A stretch of 64,000 bases of DNA, taken from assembly GCA_027943335.1 (NCBI GenBank), contig BSBK01005143.1, positions 1 to 64,000 of the forward strand, given 5' to 3'. This document shows, piece after piece, positions 22,956 through 34,867 of the stretch; position 1 is the first letter of the stretch; every line of letters starts with the position of its first letter. The notes under the pieces were generated by a model. That model was not told the DNA's origin. It saw only the letters and a program-made list of their open reading frames with translations, and did no database searches. The position numbers and the translations under genes were made by a program. Source of the DNA: Chamaecyparis obtusa. Taxonomy: Eukaryota > Streptophyta > Pinopsida > Cupressales > Cupressaceae.

Positions 22956-23948
22956 GCAGGGGGGGGGGGGGGCATGAATCAATATCCTACAAACTTTATC
23001 TTTTGCCCAATTATGGATATAACAGGTTATCTTTATACATGCATAACATAAGAAGCTAAACAACATGCATAATAATAAAGAACTCATAACACATTATTTG
23101 TTCTTGAGTAAACCTTGGCCAAGGGAAAACCCCAGTGGGGATGGTACCCATAAAGATCCACTAACCAAAAGGATCCTATTAAGGATGTTGACCTTATTAG
23201 GAGTCTATTACAAGCATATAGTGTATCAGTCCTAATTAAGGGACTATAGGCCTTGTTAGAAGCCTCAACCTTGTTAGGAGTTGTAGTACAAAATGTGATT
23301 ACCAAATGAGCCCATTGCCCAAACAAGTAATATATAGTATACACTGATAACAAAATAGGTTAAGGTACATAACCTTATGCTTCTTGCATCAATATCTCTT
23401 CACTGCTCTTTCACTATCACTATTACATATGCTTCATATACTTCACATCATATCACTTCACTATACATCAAATGTTCAATATATCATCTATATTCTATTT
23501 GACAATTACAATTTCATTTATACCAATAGCTTTATCCAAGAGTTAACATCTAGGATGTCATCCCTTTATATTTTTAAGTCATTATTTTGATAAACAAAAT
23601 AATCCCTTAACTCTTTACTAGTTCTGTCTTCATACTCTGTCCTGTTGGCTTCACATTTTCTTTGGTAAAACTGTCATAACTTCTTCCGTACATTCCATAC
23701 TGACTTGTGCTTTGAGATGGGTGATCAATAGACATCATAGAGTCTATGTTCAAGTGTACAAGCACTAAAATTACTCTAGTCAATGTCAAACAAAAATTGT
23801 GTCCAAGTTCACTAGTAAAACACTCGCACTTAGACAAATTTGCAATGCACTTTATCATACTTGCTCTCTGACCTATGCAATTTTAATGTGGATCATATGT
23901 TTCCATAATGACAACATCTATGTAATAAACTCAGCTAAATTTCCAACA
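22956..23948 (-). repeat. 3' LTR of element D
   Basis: It matches 29130-30141 except for about 20 bp missing at its outer end beside a run of 14 G (22959-22972). Its inner end is TTTCCAACA on the plus strand at 23940-23948. Confidence 0.85.
23192..23277 (-). promoter_or_regulatory. CTAACAAGG-like motifs in LTR D
   Basis: Read on the minus strand, CTAACAAGG occurs at 23251-23259 and 23269-23277, and CTAATAAGG at 23192-23200. The motif recurs in LTRs of A and C. Confidence 0.35.
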
Positions 23949-24164
23949 ATCTCCCCCTTTGTAATTGGTGGCAACATATGAGAAAATTGGCTAAGTGTAC
24001 AACTCAAAATCTCAAAATTGCTCAAAATTGTGGCCATAGTATAAAATATATACTATCCTTATAACTCCTCAAAAATTATTGTCTATAATATAGTACTCCC
24101 CCTAAGAGTAACAACCCTTATCATATACTATCAATTTTCTCCTATAAATCTCTCCCCCTTTGAC
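23949..24164 (-). other. Purine tracts of element D including the PPT
   Basis: On the minus strand, AAAGGGGGAGAT (23949-23960) abuts the 3' LTR and is the PPT. Further G-rich tracts lie near 24094-24104 and 24151-24164, repeating the three-tract pattern of elements A, C and F. Confidence 0.7.
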
Positions 24165-24230
24165 AACAACGACAAAATAAGGTAGGGAGGGTTACAAAAT
24201 TGTATCACAAAAAGTTATACCTCAATTTAT

Positions 24231-27200
24231 TTATTGCAAAGTTGGTAGGCTTGCTACACAATTTGCAAAATCTATCTTCATGGCTTCTATCTCCTTCTCC
24301 CATGATTTCTTAATGGAATCTGCCACATTGAGTAGTGCGCTTAGTCCATAAGAAGCTATTTCACATGCTTGGAGGTTTTCAAAGTTAAACTTTTGAAAAG
24401 ATGTGTTATCTAAAAGACATTCTTCCAACTTCTCTTCAATAATGCTCAACTTCATAGAAGCACGCTCTCACAAAAGAGTGTATTTCCTTAATTTCCTATC
24501 TCTCTCATCTTGCAAAACTCTGATTTCATCATAAATTTTCCTAACTTTCTTCTCAACATCGCATACCTTCACATTGGGGCTAGATAGAAGGTTTGTTTCA
24601 TTCAGAATTTCTGCTTCCTTTAACTTTATCTTCTGATCTTCTTCTACTATCAAAGTCTCTGATTTTGTACACTATATGTACAAAGATTTGCCTATCTCCA
24701 AATGATTCTTCAAATCCTTGATACAGATATCAAGAGTGTTGATATCATTTCTAATATTCTGACTGATGTTCAAAAACATTCTAGCCTCATAGGCTGCTTG
24801 TGCTTTCACTTTTGCAATATCAAACAAGTTTGTGAATTCATTATCAAAGGTGTTCATTACCTTCTTTTCTTTCTCCATAGGGTCTGCTTCTGAAATTTGT
24901 GTAGTTACAGTACTTTGTAACTTCTCAATTAGTTCCTTCAAGCACCCTTCAAGACTCTTCACTTTCTTATCCTTACCAATGATTTTATTCAAGGATGTGA
25001 TCAATTCCAACTGAGCATCATCATCTACTTCTTTTCCCAAATGCTCAATCATAGATCCAATTTGATTTTTCTTTCCAGTCTTAGGAGTAAGACTGATATC
25101 TTCTTTGGTGGGAATGGGAACTTGTTCCTCTATTACTGGTGGTTCTACAACTATGGTTTATGTCATCTCTTCTTCTTTTTTAGCTTCCTGTTCTTCAAAG
25201 GCCAAATTGTTAACAATGTTCTCCAAATTCTTGAATACATTTTCATCAGTATCCAAGGTGATTTTTGTACCTTCTACATTCATTGTTTCATTTTCAATAT
25301 TAATAGCTGGAGAAGAGGGAATGTCCTCTTGTACTTTCTCACTTGCTTTCTCTACTACAATTGATGATTCTTCACCATATTCTGCCATAACCTTGATAAT
25401 AGCCTGTTCTGTCTCAGAATTTATTTCTTCATACCTGCCTCCCATAATCTGAATTGTTCTAATTTTGGTTCTTAGATGGGTGCTAAGGGCTTTCATGATT
25501 TTTTTGAAATGAGTTTTATCTCTTAAGTCACAAAGCTTCCTCACAAGCTTTTCTTTGATAGCTGTCTCTTCCTCTAATGCTCTCTTCTTCCTATTTAGAA
25601 GTTTGTTATATAGATCATCAAGTATCTATCCCTGAATAGTATCAAACTTCTTGCCAGTCAAAATCATATGCTTCACAACTACATTCTCTAGATTAATTCT
25701 ATCAGCATAATCATAAAGATCATAATATTTTTTCATTTTTGCAAAGTCACCATTCTCAATAATTTGATCATTAAGCTTTTCAACTTTTGGCTCTCAATCT
25801 TTCTTCTTAGTAGTGACATCATCTTTTACTTCTGCAATCTTTCTTGGAACTGGTTGCATTAGAGTTTTATGTCTCTTTCCTGGTCCAATGGCACTTTCCT
25901 TAACTCTTTTGCTAGGTGTGGAGGAAGTGGATCTAGTAGACATCTTTGCTCCTATGTCCTTCTTAGGTACTTCCACTTTCACCTTTACTTGTGGTTCTTC
26001 CTGTTGCACTGCAATTGATGATAAAGGAGGGATAGACAAGACTTCTTTTTGTCCACTCTCTCTAATTGCTGCTCCTATTTGCTTTGCTACCAAAAACTCT
26101 CTCTCTATCATTCTAGTATCTTTTAAGATTTTCTTAATAGTTCTCTCAACTCTCTTCTTAGACTGCTTCTCTTCAATTAGAATCTTTACGGAGTTGAAGT
26201 TCTCCTCAAAGCTTCCAAACCTATTACACTAAGTGTCCAACTTACACTTAAGTAACCTACTAACATACTCTTCAGTCTCTACTTCAGATATTTCATAGCC
26301 AAGAGGATCTATGAACTTTGTTCTAGGCTCTACTACTTCAATATAGGTAAAGTTAGTGTCCACCATAAAACATATATCATCTCCTTGATTTTCTAGACAC
26401 AATATTTTAAAATGTCTTAATAACAAGTACTGCACTCTCATTTACACTGTCAATAACATGTCTTTTGTATACTAGATTATTCCTTTCCATTGTAGTTTGT
26501 CCATCATTCTAGTCATTTTCTATGGTGTAAGGAAATCTCCTCAAAAGATGAAAGAACATATATGTGATTAGGGATGAGAACCTAAACTGTGTATACTTAG
26601 TTTTCTTGATCTTCTCTAAGTTCTCAAACAATTGAATTCTAAGAATTTCACACATATCAACTAGTACCCTGTCAACACACATTAGATAGGCTGCATGTAC
26701 CATTCCAGTTGCCATGTCATCCTCTCTTGAATTTGCACAAAACTTAGTTGTAAGGATCTTGCATATGTATCTCACATCATCTTGTTTGATCTTACTAATC
26801 ATAATTCCTCTACCATTATAGGATGAGTTTGTTTTGTTAATGACTATTTTCCTCATGTTTTTCTCATTAAAAGGAATAGCTCTAGTTTTAGATAATCCAG
26901 TGACTTCATGAATCAAATCAGCTGTAATATCTATCACTCTATCTTCTAACCAAAAATTCCCATTATGAATTCTGCTCAAAATAATCTTAGTGCATTCTTC
27001 ATTATCAAATTCATATTGTAATCCATACTCAACAATTTCATTATGTTCCAAGTATTCAAAACCTTATTTCAATGTCATATCATGATTGTAAATCTTCTGA
27101 TATTCATCTTTGAAATCACTATCACTAACTATCTCTAGTTTTCATCCAATATAACTTCTAACATTCTCCACATGTAAAACTCTGTTTGGTATGGATGATA

Positions 27201-27520
27201 GTGCAAACGTAGGGTCATCTTCCAAGGGTTCTACTAGTTCCCTTTTCATTTTAGGTCTATTCTTATCTTTGACGTTGTGTATTAATGAAACATCCATGAT
27301 TTCTACAAATTCCTTTACTGATTCAAAGATTTGTCAAGTAAAATACCTTGATTTTGCGATTTTAGGGCTTGCATAGATTCGGCACAAAATTCTTCTCCAA
27401 ATCCTTGCAAAATGCTTTCAACCACTACTCTTTGATCTCCTTGACACTTGAATTCTCTTTGATGATCAAATAATACTGATCATAACCTTTTATTAATTCA
27501 ATCTCACTTAGGTCTGACAT
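24231..27520 (-). pseudogene. Element D ORF2: mobile-domain-like N-terminus and coiled-coil C-terminus
   Basis: The likely start is the ATG at 27520. About 1100 codons run to a stop at 24231, with frame changes near 27340 and 26500-26441 and several in-frame stops. The N-terminal half includes NGNFWLEDRVIDITADLIHE, TGLSK, a helical stretch with FCANSREDD, AAYLMCVDR and FSSLITYMFFHLLRRFPY. This pattern resembles the plant mobile domain or putative plant transposon proteins. Then come VVEPRTKFIDPLGYEI, a basic proline/serine linker, and a long acidic and lysine-rich region with heptad-like spacing (25052-24240). Element F carries a clearly homologous protein; the stretch at 26441-26100 versus 51489-51150 is highly similar. 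The function is unknown. It occupies the place of pol. Confidence 0.65.
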
Positions 27521-27568
27521 CGCATTCAATTCTTTTGCCGCTTCTTTCCAAAAAGTTCTCTGCTAACC

Positions 27569-27579
27569 TGCAAAACTTA
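27569..27579 (-). other. Candidate splice signal upstream of ORF2 in element D
   Basis: On the minus strand AAGTTTTGCAG precedes GTTAGC. It looks like a 3' splice site and sits between the gag stop and the ORF2 start. The same AAGTTTTGCAG occurs in element F at 51979-51989, there followed by GTAAG. Inferred role: splicing to express ORF2. Confidence 0.35.
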
Positions 27580-27741
27580 AAACTTCTTGCGATCTCACAA
27601 AAAATAATATTTTTCTTTGTGCTCTTAACCATAGCATTAGAACATCATAAAATACCTTGCATTAACTACATAAGACTCAGTTCATCATATATCTACTTCT
27701 ACACTAAATCTAAGTTCCTATTCTACTATAATTTCCATAAA

Positions 27742-29058
27742 TTAAGTAGTTTGAGATAGGTCAGGTAAAGATTCATTCTTACCTTTCAATACTTCACCTT
27801 CCTGATTACCATCAATTTTGAATATGTCTCCTTGATATGTGCTTTTGATAAAATTCACTTCATCTGAATTACTACAACATCCTTTCTGACTGTTATTTGC
27901 ATCTTCATTTCTTCTTGCATGATTTCTGGGGTTAGGATTAGGATGAAAAACTCTATTATTCATTTTGAAAAACCTTGCTATATGTCCAGTCTTGTTGCAT
28001 ATCTAACAAATGATTCCATTATTTCCATATCTTGGTCTAGGTTGATTGATTTGTGATCTATAGTTTCTAGCAATGTGTCCAACCTTGTTGCATCTAAAAC
28101 ATATAACTCCATTTCTTCTATTCATATCTTCAATAGGTTTCTTATCTGCATTGTTAGTATTCCTAAACATTCTATTACCATCATTATTCTCAATAAATTT
28201 AGGTTTCCTACATTCAATAGCTCTATGTCCAAAACCATGACAATTGTAACAATAACCATTAAGAGATTTAAATTGTTTACCTGTGCAATCTCTCTTCATA
28301 TGACCAATGGTATTACAAGAAAAACATCTACCTTTGAATTCTCTTTGCATACCTTTGGGTGATTCTTCTTGCTTCGGTGATTCTTCTTCTTTAGGTGTAT
28401 CTTCAGATTTTTTGATCTCATCAAGCTTCTTCTCATCTATGCTTTTAGATATCTTTAGATCTGGTTCCTTGCCTTCATCATTTTATTTAAAAGTATTGAA
28501 TCCAAGACCAGTCTTATCATAGAATGGTTTTTGATAAGATATTTTTTCATCAATCTTCTCACTAGTTGAATATAGCCTTTCAAGTTGTTGTTCAAATTGA
28601 GTTAGTTCACCTTTCATAATCTTCTTGTATTTCTCAAGTTCATCATACTACAAATTGACTTTCTCAAGTTCATCATACTACAAATTGACTTTCTCAAGTT
28701 TAGATGTTACTTTACCAAGTTTAGATTTTAGTTCGTCATTTTCAGTCTTTAGACTTTCATTCTCAGATTTTAGATTTGCTTCATTCTTTCCATTTCCATC
28801 TTTCAAACTAAGCTTCAGCTTTTCTATCTTTAGTTCATGCGTAAGGATCTCATTTTCTTTTTCCAAATTGTCATCACAATCTTCTATAAGAACTTCGGAT
28901 TCCTTTTTAGATCTCAGATCTTCCAATTTGTTTTTTAGTTTCTCAATGAGGTTATTTACATCATGATACTTTCTTTTCAAAGTATCTTTTTCAATAGTAA
29001 GCAAGTCAATCTATTCAAGAGCTTCTTCAAGATTCTTCTGTAGTTGATCCATATCCAT
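27742..29058 (-). pseudogene. gag: Element D gag with coiled coil and four zinc knuckles
   Basis: ATG 29058 lies about 60 bases inside the primer site and opens a single frame to 27742. The first 150 residues are a charged, heptad-like coiled coil (LEDLRSKKESE, KSENESLKTENDELKSKL). Four zinc-knuckle-like units follow: CFSCNTIGHMKRDC, CYNCHGFGHRAIEC, CFRCNKVGHIARNY and C-x-IC-NKTGHIARFF. The last two have lost their final cysteine. In-frame stops lie in the coil (including two from a 30-bp tandem duplication, 28631-28690), near 28480 and in the fourth knuckle. The terminal stop after ESLPDLSQTT is at the same place as in element F, so gag ends there and does not continue into protease. Confidence 0.8.
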
Positions 29059-29115
29059 AGAGATCTTACTCAAGTTGTTAGGCTTTCCTTGAATGATTCT
29101 TTTTCGAGTAACTAA

Positions 29116-29127
29116 GCTTTGATACCA
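29116..29127 (-). other. Primer binding site of element D (tRNA-Met-like)
   Basis: On the minus strand TGGTATCAAAGC follows the 5' LTR after two bases. It differs at one base from the primer site of element A. Confidence 0.85.
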
Positions 29128-29129
29128 AT

Positions 29130-30141
29130 TGTTAGAAATAGGGAATATTGAGAGGGGGGGGGTGAATCAATATTCTACAAACTTTATCTTTTGCCCAATT
29201 ATGGATATAATAGATTATCTTTATACATGCATAACATAAGAAGCTAAACAACATGCATAACAATAAAGAACTTATAACACATTATTTTTTCTTGAGGAAA
29301 CCCTGGCCAAGGGAAAACCCCTGTGGGGATGGTACCCACAAAGATCCACTAATCAAAAGTATCCTTTTAGAGATGTTGACCCTGTTAGGATTCTATTACA
29401 AGCATATAGTGTATCAATCCTAATTAAGGGGCTATAGGCCTTGTTAGAAGCCTTAACCCTATTAGGAGTTGTAGTACAAAATGTGATTACCAGATGAGCC
29501 CACTGCCCAAACAAGTAATATATAGTATACACTAATTACAAAATAGGTTAAGGTACATAAGTTTATGCTTCTTGCATCAATATCTCTTTTCTGCTCTTTC
29601 ACTATCGCTATTACATATGCTTCATATACTTCGCATCATATCACTTCACTATACATCAAATGTTCACTATATCATCTATATTGTACTTTACAATTACAAT
29701 TACATTTATACCAATAGTTTATCTAAGAGTTAACATCTATGATGTCATCCTTCTATATTGTTAAGTCATTATTTTTATAAACACAATAATCCCTTAACTC
29801 TTTACTAGTTTTTTCTTCATACTCTATCTTGTCGGCTTCACATTGTCTTCGGTAAAATTGTCATAACTTCTTTCATACATTCTATACTAACTTGCACTCT
29901 AAGATGGGTGATCAATAGACATCATAGAGTCTATCTTAAAGTGTGAAAGCACTACACTTACTCCAGTCAATGTCACAAACAAAAACTATGTCCAGGTTCA
30001 CTGATAAAACACTATCTCACACTTAGACAAATTTGCAATGCACTCTGTCATACTTTCTCTCTGACCTATGTGATCTTCATGTGGATCATATGTTTCCATA
30101 ATGATGACATCTATGTAATCAACTCAGCCAAATTTCCAATA
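29130..30141 (-). repeat. 5' LTR of element D (1012 bp)
   Basis: On the plus strand it runs from TGTTAGAAATAGGG to TTTCCAATA. The outer end carries one substitution from the expected TTTCCAACA. A run of G near the primer-site end is the shared C-box read on the other strand. Confidence 0.88.
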
Positions 30142-30615
30142 GAGGTAACATATTATTCTATTGAGTAATGCAAAGATTATTTAGACAATGTGTTCAGTGA
30201 TCTTACCCTGAAGTTGTTTGGGTAGTGGGTCCTTCTGTCTTCCATAACTCTTAACAAGGTTAGAATCTTTTAACAGGGATTCAAAATATCCTAACAAGGA
30301 TTCATATGTACTAAATGTATTGCATAAGACTCCTAATAGAGTCCATCCTCTCATAAGGAATATTCATATTAGTGCATCTTTTGTGGGCATCATTCCCACC
30401 AGGGTTTACTCTTTGATCAAGAGGTTCCCTAGTCAACATATTGTGTGTCATTGTGTTATTATGTATGAATATATTTCTATGGTTGGTAATTATATTTCCT
30501 ATATGATTTAATGCTATTAAAGATGATTAAAGTTATAATTATCTGATAACTAATTCACCCCTCCACCCCCCCCCCCCCCCCTCTCAGTTATCTTGGTGGA
30601 CTTTACTTTCTAACA
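30142..30615 (+). repeat. 5' LTR of element C, second part
   Basis: GAGGTAACATATTATTC resumes the sequence found at 35833 of the 3' LTR. It includes TAACAAGG-like motifs at 30250-30300, a run of 16 C near 30566-30581 and the LTR end CTTTCTAACA. Confidence 0.88.
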
Positions 30616-30617
30616 AT

Positions 30618-30629
30618 TGGTATCAGAGT
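30618..30629 (+). other. Primer binding site of element C (initiator tRNA-Met)
   Basis: TGGTATCAGAGT follows the LTR end after two bases and matches the tRNA-Met site at 11 of 12 bases. Confidence 0.88.
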
Positions 30630-30671
30630 AGAAGGTCCTTGAAAAAGAAGTCTAACAACTTAAGGAGATCC

Positions 30672-31730
30672 ATGTCAAATTTCAAGAAAGAAAGCCTTAA
30701 GTTTGATGGAGTAAATTTTGACAGCTGGAAAGAAAAGATGAAGACACACCTACTGTGTTTATAACTAGGTTATTGGTTAATTACAAAGAATGATAAGACT
30801 ATCATTGAAGAAGACAATCTTGAAACATGTACTACTAATGAAAGAGATCTATTCATGTGTAACATACTTGCAAGAGAAGTACTTTTGACACCACTTCTAG
30901 AGAATAAGTACAGTCAGGTAAAATGTTTGAAAATGTCTCATGAAATTTGGAATGCTTTACACTCTACTTTTGAAGGTGATGAACATGCAAAAAGAGTCAG
31001 ATTACATAATTGGATATGTGCATTTGAAGATATAATAATGTTGGAAGATGAATCTTTTAGAAGTTATATTGGTAGAATGTTAGAAATTATTATAGGTATA
31101 AAATCTCATGGAGGAACAAAGATAGAGAATGAAGTGATATAGAAAATTCTGAGGACATTGACTCCTGCATTTAAACAGACAACATAGATGATTGAACAAG
31201 TTATACCTTGCACAAAAAACTTTACAAGAGAGACTCTTCTTGGAAGATTGGAAGCAGCAGAAATGAACCTGTGATTATCAAGAGACTTACCTCCTAGAAT
31301 GGAGACATCATTCAGTGCTCTTAGTGTTCGCCCTACTTTTTCAAGAAGCATCAGTGTGAGTAGAGATTATGTTGGTAGCAGAAGATCTAGAAATGAAGAA
31401 GACAAGAAGATTGAAGAAGGCATTTCTTTACTTGTGAAAAGAGAACTAGATAGTAAGAAAATATTTAAATGTTGGACTTGTCAAGAATATGGTCATTTTT
31501 CATCTAAGTGTCCTAAGAGAGTTAAAAAGTACAGAAGCAATTTCAAACCTAGAAGATCTAAGGAATTTTATTATGCTAATGGTGAAGATCTTGAAGCTAG
31601 TATTGAAAGAACTTTGAGTGAAAGTGATACTGAGAATAATGATGACATAAGATTTGTAGCAATTAAAGAAGAGAATTTTGAAACTAATGTTAAGCAAGAA
31701 AAAGCCTTAGTTTCTCAAGTTGAAAAGAAA
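30672..31730 (+). pseudogene. gag: Element C gag, broken
   Basis: ATG 30672 starts a gag similar to that of element A: SLKFDGVNFDSWKEKMKTHL, then a capsid helix with HEIWNALHSTFEGD. An intact zinc knuckle CWTCQEYGHFSSKC lies near 31470-31511. In-frame stops are TAA 30762, TAG 31140, TAG 31185 and TGA 31272, with no frameshift. A basic-to-acidic tail (31520-31730) leads into protease in the same frame. Confidence 0.88.
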
Positions 31731-33212
31731 GTTGATTGGATTATAGATAGTGGTTGTTTACATCATATGACTGGAGACATGAAAAAGTTCATAAAGTTTA
31801 ATGAATATGATGGAGGAGTTATTAGAGTTGGAAATAATGAACCTTGTTTAATTAAAGGTATAGGATCTATTACTCTTGATGGAAAGACTAATACTGACGA
31901 TGTTTATTTTTTGGATTGATTGAAACATAATCTCTTGAGTGTTGGATAGTTAGTTGATAAGGGATATCAAGTTTGGGTTACTGAGAAAACTTATGTGATA
32001 AAAGATAAAGATGGAAATCTAATTGGAACTGGATCTAGAACCAGAGGTAATGTATTTCAGCTGAATCCTACTAAGATGACATGTTTGATTACTAAGATTG
32101 ATGACAATTGGTTATGGCATAAAAGGTTTTGTCATATAAACTTTGATAACATTGTGAAAGTAAGTACTACACTTGCAATAAGAGATTTACCTAAGATTAT
32201 GAAGCCTGCTAACATGATTTGCAAAGAATGTGTAATGGCTAAATAGAAGAGAAGTTCTTTTCCTAGTAAGAAGTTTACATCTACAGAGAAGCTAGAGATT
32301 GTTCATACAGATTTGTGTGGTCCTACCAGGACTAGAGGATTCTATGTAGAAAGGTATTTTATGATTCTTGTTGATGATTTTACAAGAATGATGTGGATTG
32401 CATTTCTTAAAGAAAAATTTGAAACATTTGATAAGTTTAAGATTGTTAAAAATAAAGTTGAGAATGAATCTGGAATGAAGATTAAATGTTTGAGATCTGA
32501 TAGAGGTGAAGAATTTACTTCTAGAGAGTTTAACATATTTTGTGAAGAAAATGGCATTAAGAGACAGTATACAGCCCCTAGAACACCTGAACAAAATGGC
32601 ATTGTAGAAAGAAGAAACAGATCAATGATTGAAGCAATAAGAGCTATGTTATTTGAAAATGATTTAGTGAAGATATTTAGGTTAGAAGTAGTGAACATAG
32701 TAGTGTATACAGTGAACAAAGTAAAAATCAAAGAAAACACAAACAAGACACCTTATGAATTATGGTTTGGATATGCACACTCAGTTAAGTATTTGAGAAT
32801 TTTTGGAAGCAAATGTTATATAAAGAGAGATGATGATATTGGAAGGTTTGATCATAGAAGTGATGAAGGTATATTTCTTGGATATTATTTGAAAAGAAAA
32901 GCATATAGATGTTTCAATAAAATAACTAATACTATTGTTGAAAGCGCAAATGTTCAAGTTGATGAAAAGTTCAAAATTCAGGAAAGAATGCTTGATTATG
33001 AATCTGATGAAGAAGCTCATCCTAAACCTAACACTGGATCTACTAAATTATTTTATGAAACTACCAGTGATTTGTTGAATGAAAGCCATAGTGAAGTTAC
33101 TGAAGAACCTACACCTGAAGAGAGATCTGAGACAGTGACACCTAGCAAGAGTTTGTTAAGGAATCATCCTAAATTGAGCAGATTATTGGAAGCATCAAAA
33201 GAGGAGTTCTAA
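31731..33212 (+). pseudogene. pol: Element C protease-integrase, broken
   Basis: The protease motif WIIDSGCLHHMT (about 31737-31772) is intact. The integrase zinc domain (LWHKRFCHINFDNI about 32112, CKECVMAK about 32220) and core (HTDLCGP, LVDDFTR, SDRGEEF) follow, with the usual G-G of the last motif read as G-E. In-frame stops are TGA 31917, TAG 31947 and TAG 32244. The open stretch ends at 33212, shortly after a frameshift near 33195-33203 that links to the RT frame. Confidence 0.88.
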
Positions 33213-34795
33213 CTCGAAATAAGGTACAAGAAAAATTATGTTTGATTTCTCAAATTGAACGTAAGACTACTAGTGAAGCTTGTGAACATGAAAGTTGGAC
33301 TAATGCTATGAAAGAAGAACTAGATTAGATTGAAAAGAAAAAGACATGGGAACTGGTCCCTAGACCTAAAGACAAGAATGTTATTGGAACTAAATGGGTA
33401 TTCATAAGCAAGATGAATGAACAAGGAGAAGTAGTAAGAAACAAAGAAAGATTGCTATGTAAGGGTTACTCACAACAAGAAGGAATTGACTATGAAGAAA
33501 AATTTGCACCTGTTGAAAGAATTGAAGTAGTAAGAATGTTTTTGGCTTATGCAGCTTACAATAAATTCAAAGTATATTAGATGGATGTGAAGTCGGCATT
33601 TCTGAATGGAGAATTGGAAGAACAAGTCTACATTGAGCAACCTAAAGGTTTTCCTTTGACTTGAGAAGGAGACATGGTATGTAAATTGAAGAAAGCTTTG
33701 TATGGACTTAAACAAGCACCTAGAACTTAGTATCCAAGACTAGATAAATATTTCTTAAATTTGGGATTTACAAAAGAAACAACTGATAGCAATCTGTACA
33801 CAAAATAAATTGAAAATGGTTTGTTAGTTATAGTTATTTTTTTTGATGGCATTATCTTTGGAGGAGAAGATGAAGCTAGTGACAAATTTGCTAATGAAAT
33901 GAAGACTAAATTTGAAATGAGTATGATTGGTGAAATGAAATACTTTTTGGGATTACAGATAACACAAAATAATGATGGTAGCTTTGTAAGTTAGACAAAG
34001 TACCTGAATGACTTGTTGAAAATATTTGGAATGGAGGATTGTAGACCAGTTGGAACACCCATGGTGACCAAACATAAGTTATCTAGCACAGATGAGACTC
34101 CTATAGTAGAACAAAAGAAATACAGACCTATGATTGGAGGATTGCAGTATTTGACTCATACAAGACCTGATATAGCACATTCAATTGGAATTGTAGCAAG
34201 ATTTCAAGCTAAACGTAGAGAATCACATTATGCAGTGGTAAAGAGGATACTGAGATATTTAAGAGGCACAATGGACTATGGATTATGGTATGAAAAATCT
34301 GATGATTTTACCCTATGTGCATATATAGATGCTAATTGGGGAGGCAGTGTTGATGATAAGAAAACCACCAATGGTGGAGCATTTTTCCTTAGAGGAAGAT
34401 TGGTTTCTTGGCTAAGAAAGAAGAAAAATTGTATCTCACAAAGCACAACAAAAGCATAATATGTAGCAGTAGAAAATAATTGTAACCAGATAATTTGGAT
34501 GAAGCAGATGCTAAAGGATATTGGAATAAAATTTCTTGAACCTATTGTCATACATTGTGACAATACTAGTATAGTTAGTATCTCTAAGAATCATGTATTA
34601 CATTCTAAGACAAAGCATATAGAGATTAAGTATCATGTTGTAAGAGAGAAAGTTGTTGAGAAAGAAGTTAGACTTGAGTACATCAGTACAAAGGAGCAGA
34701 TAGTAGATATATTCACAAAGCCTTTGCCTAAGGATACATTTGAGTATCTGAGAGGTATGCTTGGGGTTATGCCCCAACCTACTTTTGAGAAGTGA
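33203..34795 (+). pseudogene. pol: Element C reverse transcriptase-RNase H, broken
   Basis: The frame is shifted relative to gag-integrase. Motifs include WVFISKMNEQGE, LCKGYSQQEGIDY, MDVKSAFLNGELEE and [10 protein letters not shown]. The catalytic box is degraded to FFDG where YVDD is expected, so the second aspartate is gone. RNase H retains IDANWGGS, then SQSTTKA, then HCDNTSIVSISKN and IFTKPLPKD. Seven or more in-frame stops occur, including before MDVKSAF and after STTKA. The frame ends at a TGA at 34793. Confidence 0.88.
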
Positions 34796-34867
34796 TGTAG
34801 TTGGTTGCATCCTTCTAGTGGTATATGAGCCTTATCTTTCTTGTGTATTGCATGTTGGTACTTCCTC

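Larger units (their letters stand above)
22956..30141 (-). mobile_element. Non-autonomous LTR retrotransposon D (gag + ORF2, no pol), nested in C
   Basis: On the minus strand the order is 5' LTR (29130-30141), tRNA-Met-like primer site, gag, ORF2, purine tracts, 3' LTR (22956-23948). There is no protease, integrase, reverse transcriptase or RNase H anywhere in the 5.2-kb interior. Element F (48052-53760) is a second copy with the same layout, so lack of pol is a family trait and not a private deletion. Shared primer site, PPT sequence and LTR motifs suggest mobilisation by elements like A or C. The outer end of its 3' LTR (about 20 bp) is missing at the junction with element C. Confidence 0.85.

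Noticed and set aside
22614..23087. 157-residue minus-strand frame
   Set aside because: It crosses the junction between element C and element D LTRs, so it is a chimeric chance frame.
28631..28690. Short direct repeats as a CRISPR array
   Set aside because: Only two adjacent units without spacers, inside a gag coding region of a plant element.
24702..28966. Plus-strand frames rich in Ser, Phe and Leu inside element D
   Set aside because: They are antisense shadows of the acidic and lysine-rich minus-strand ORFs.
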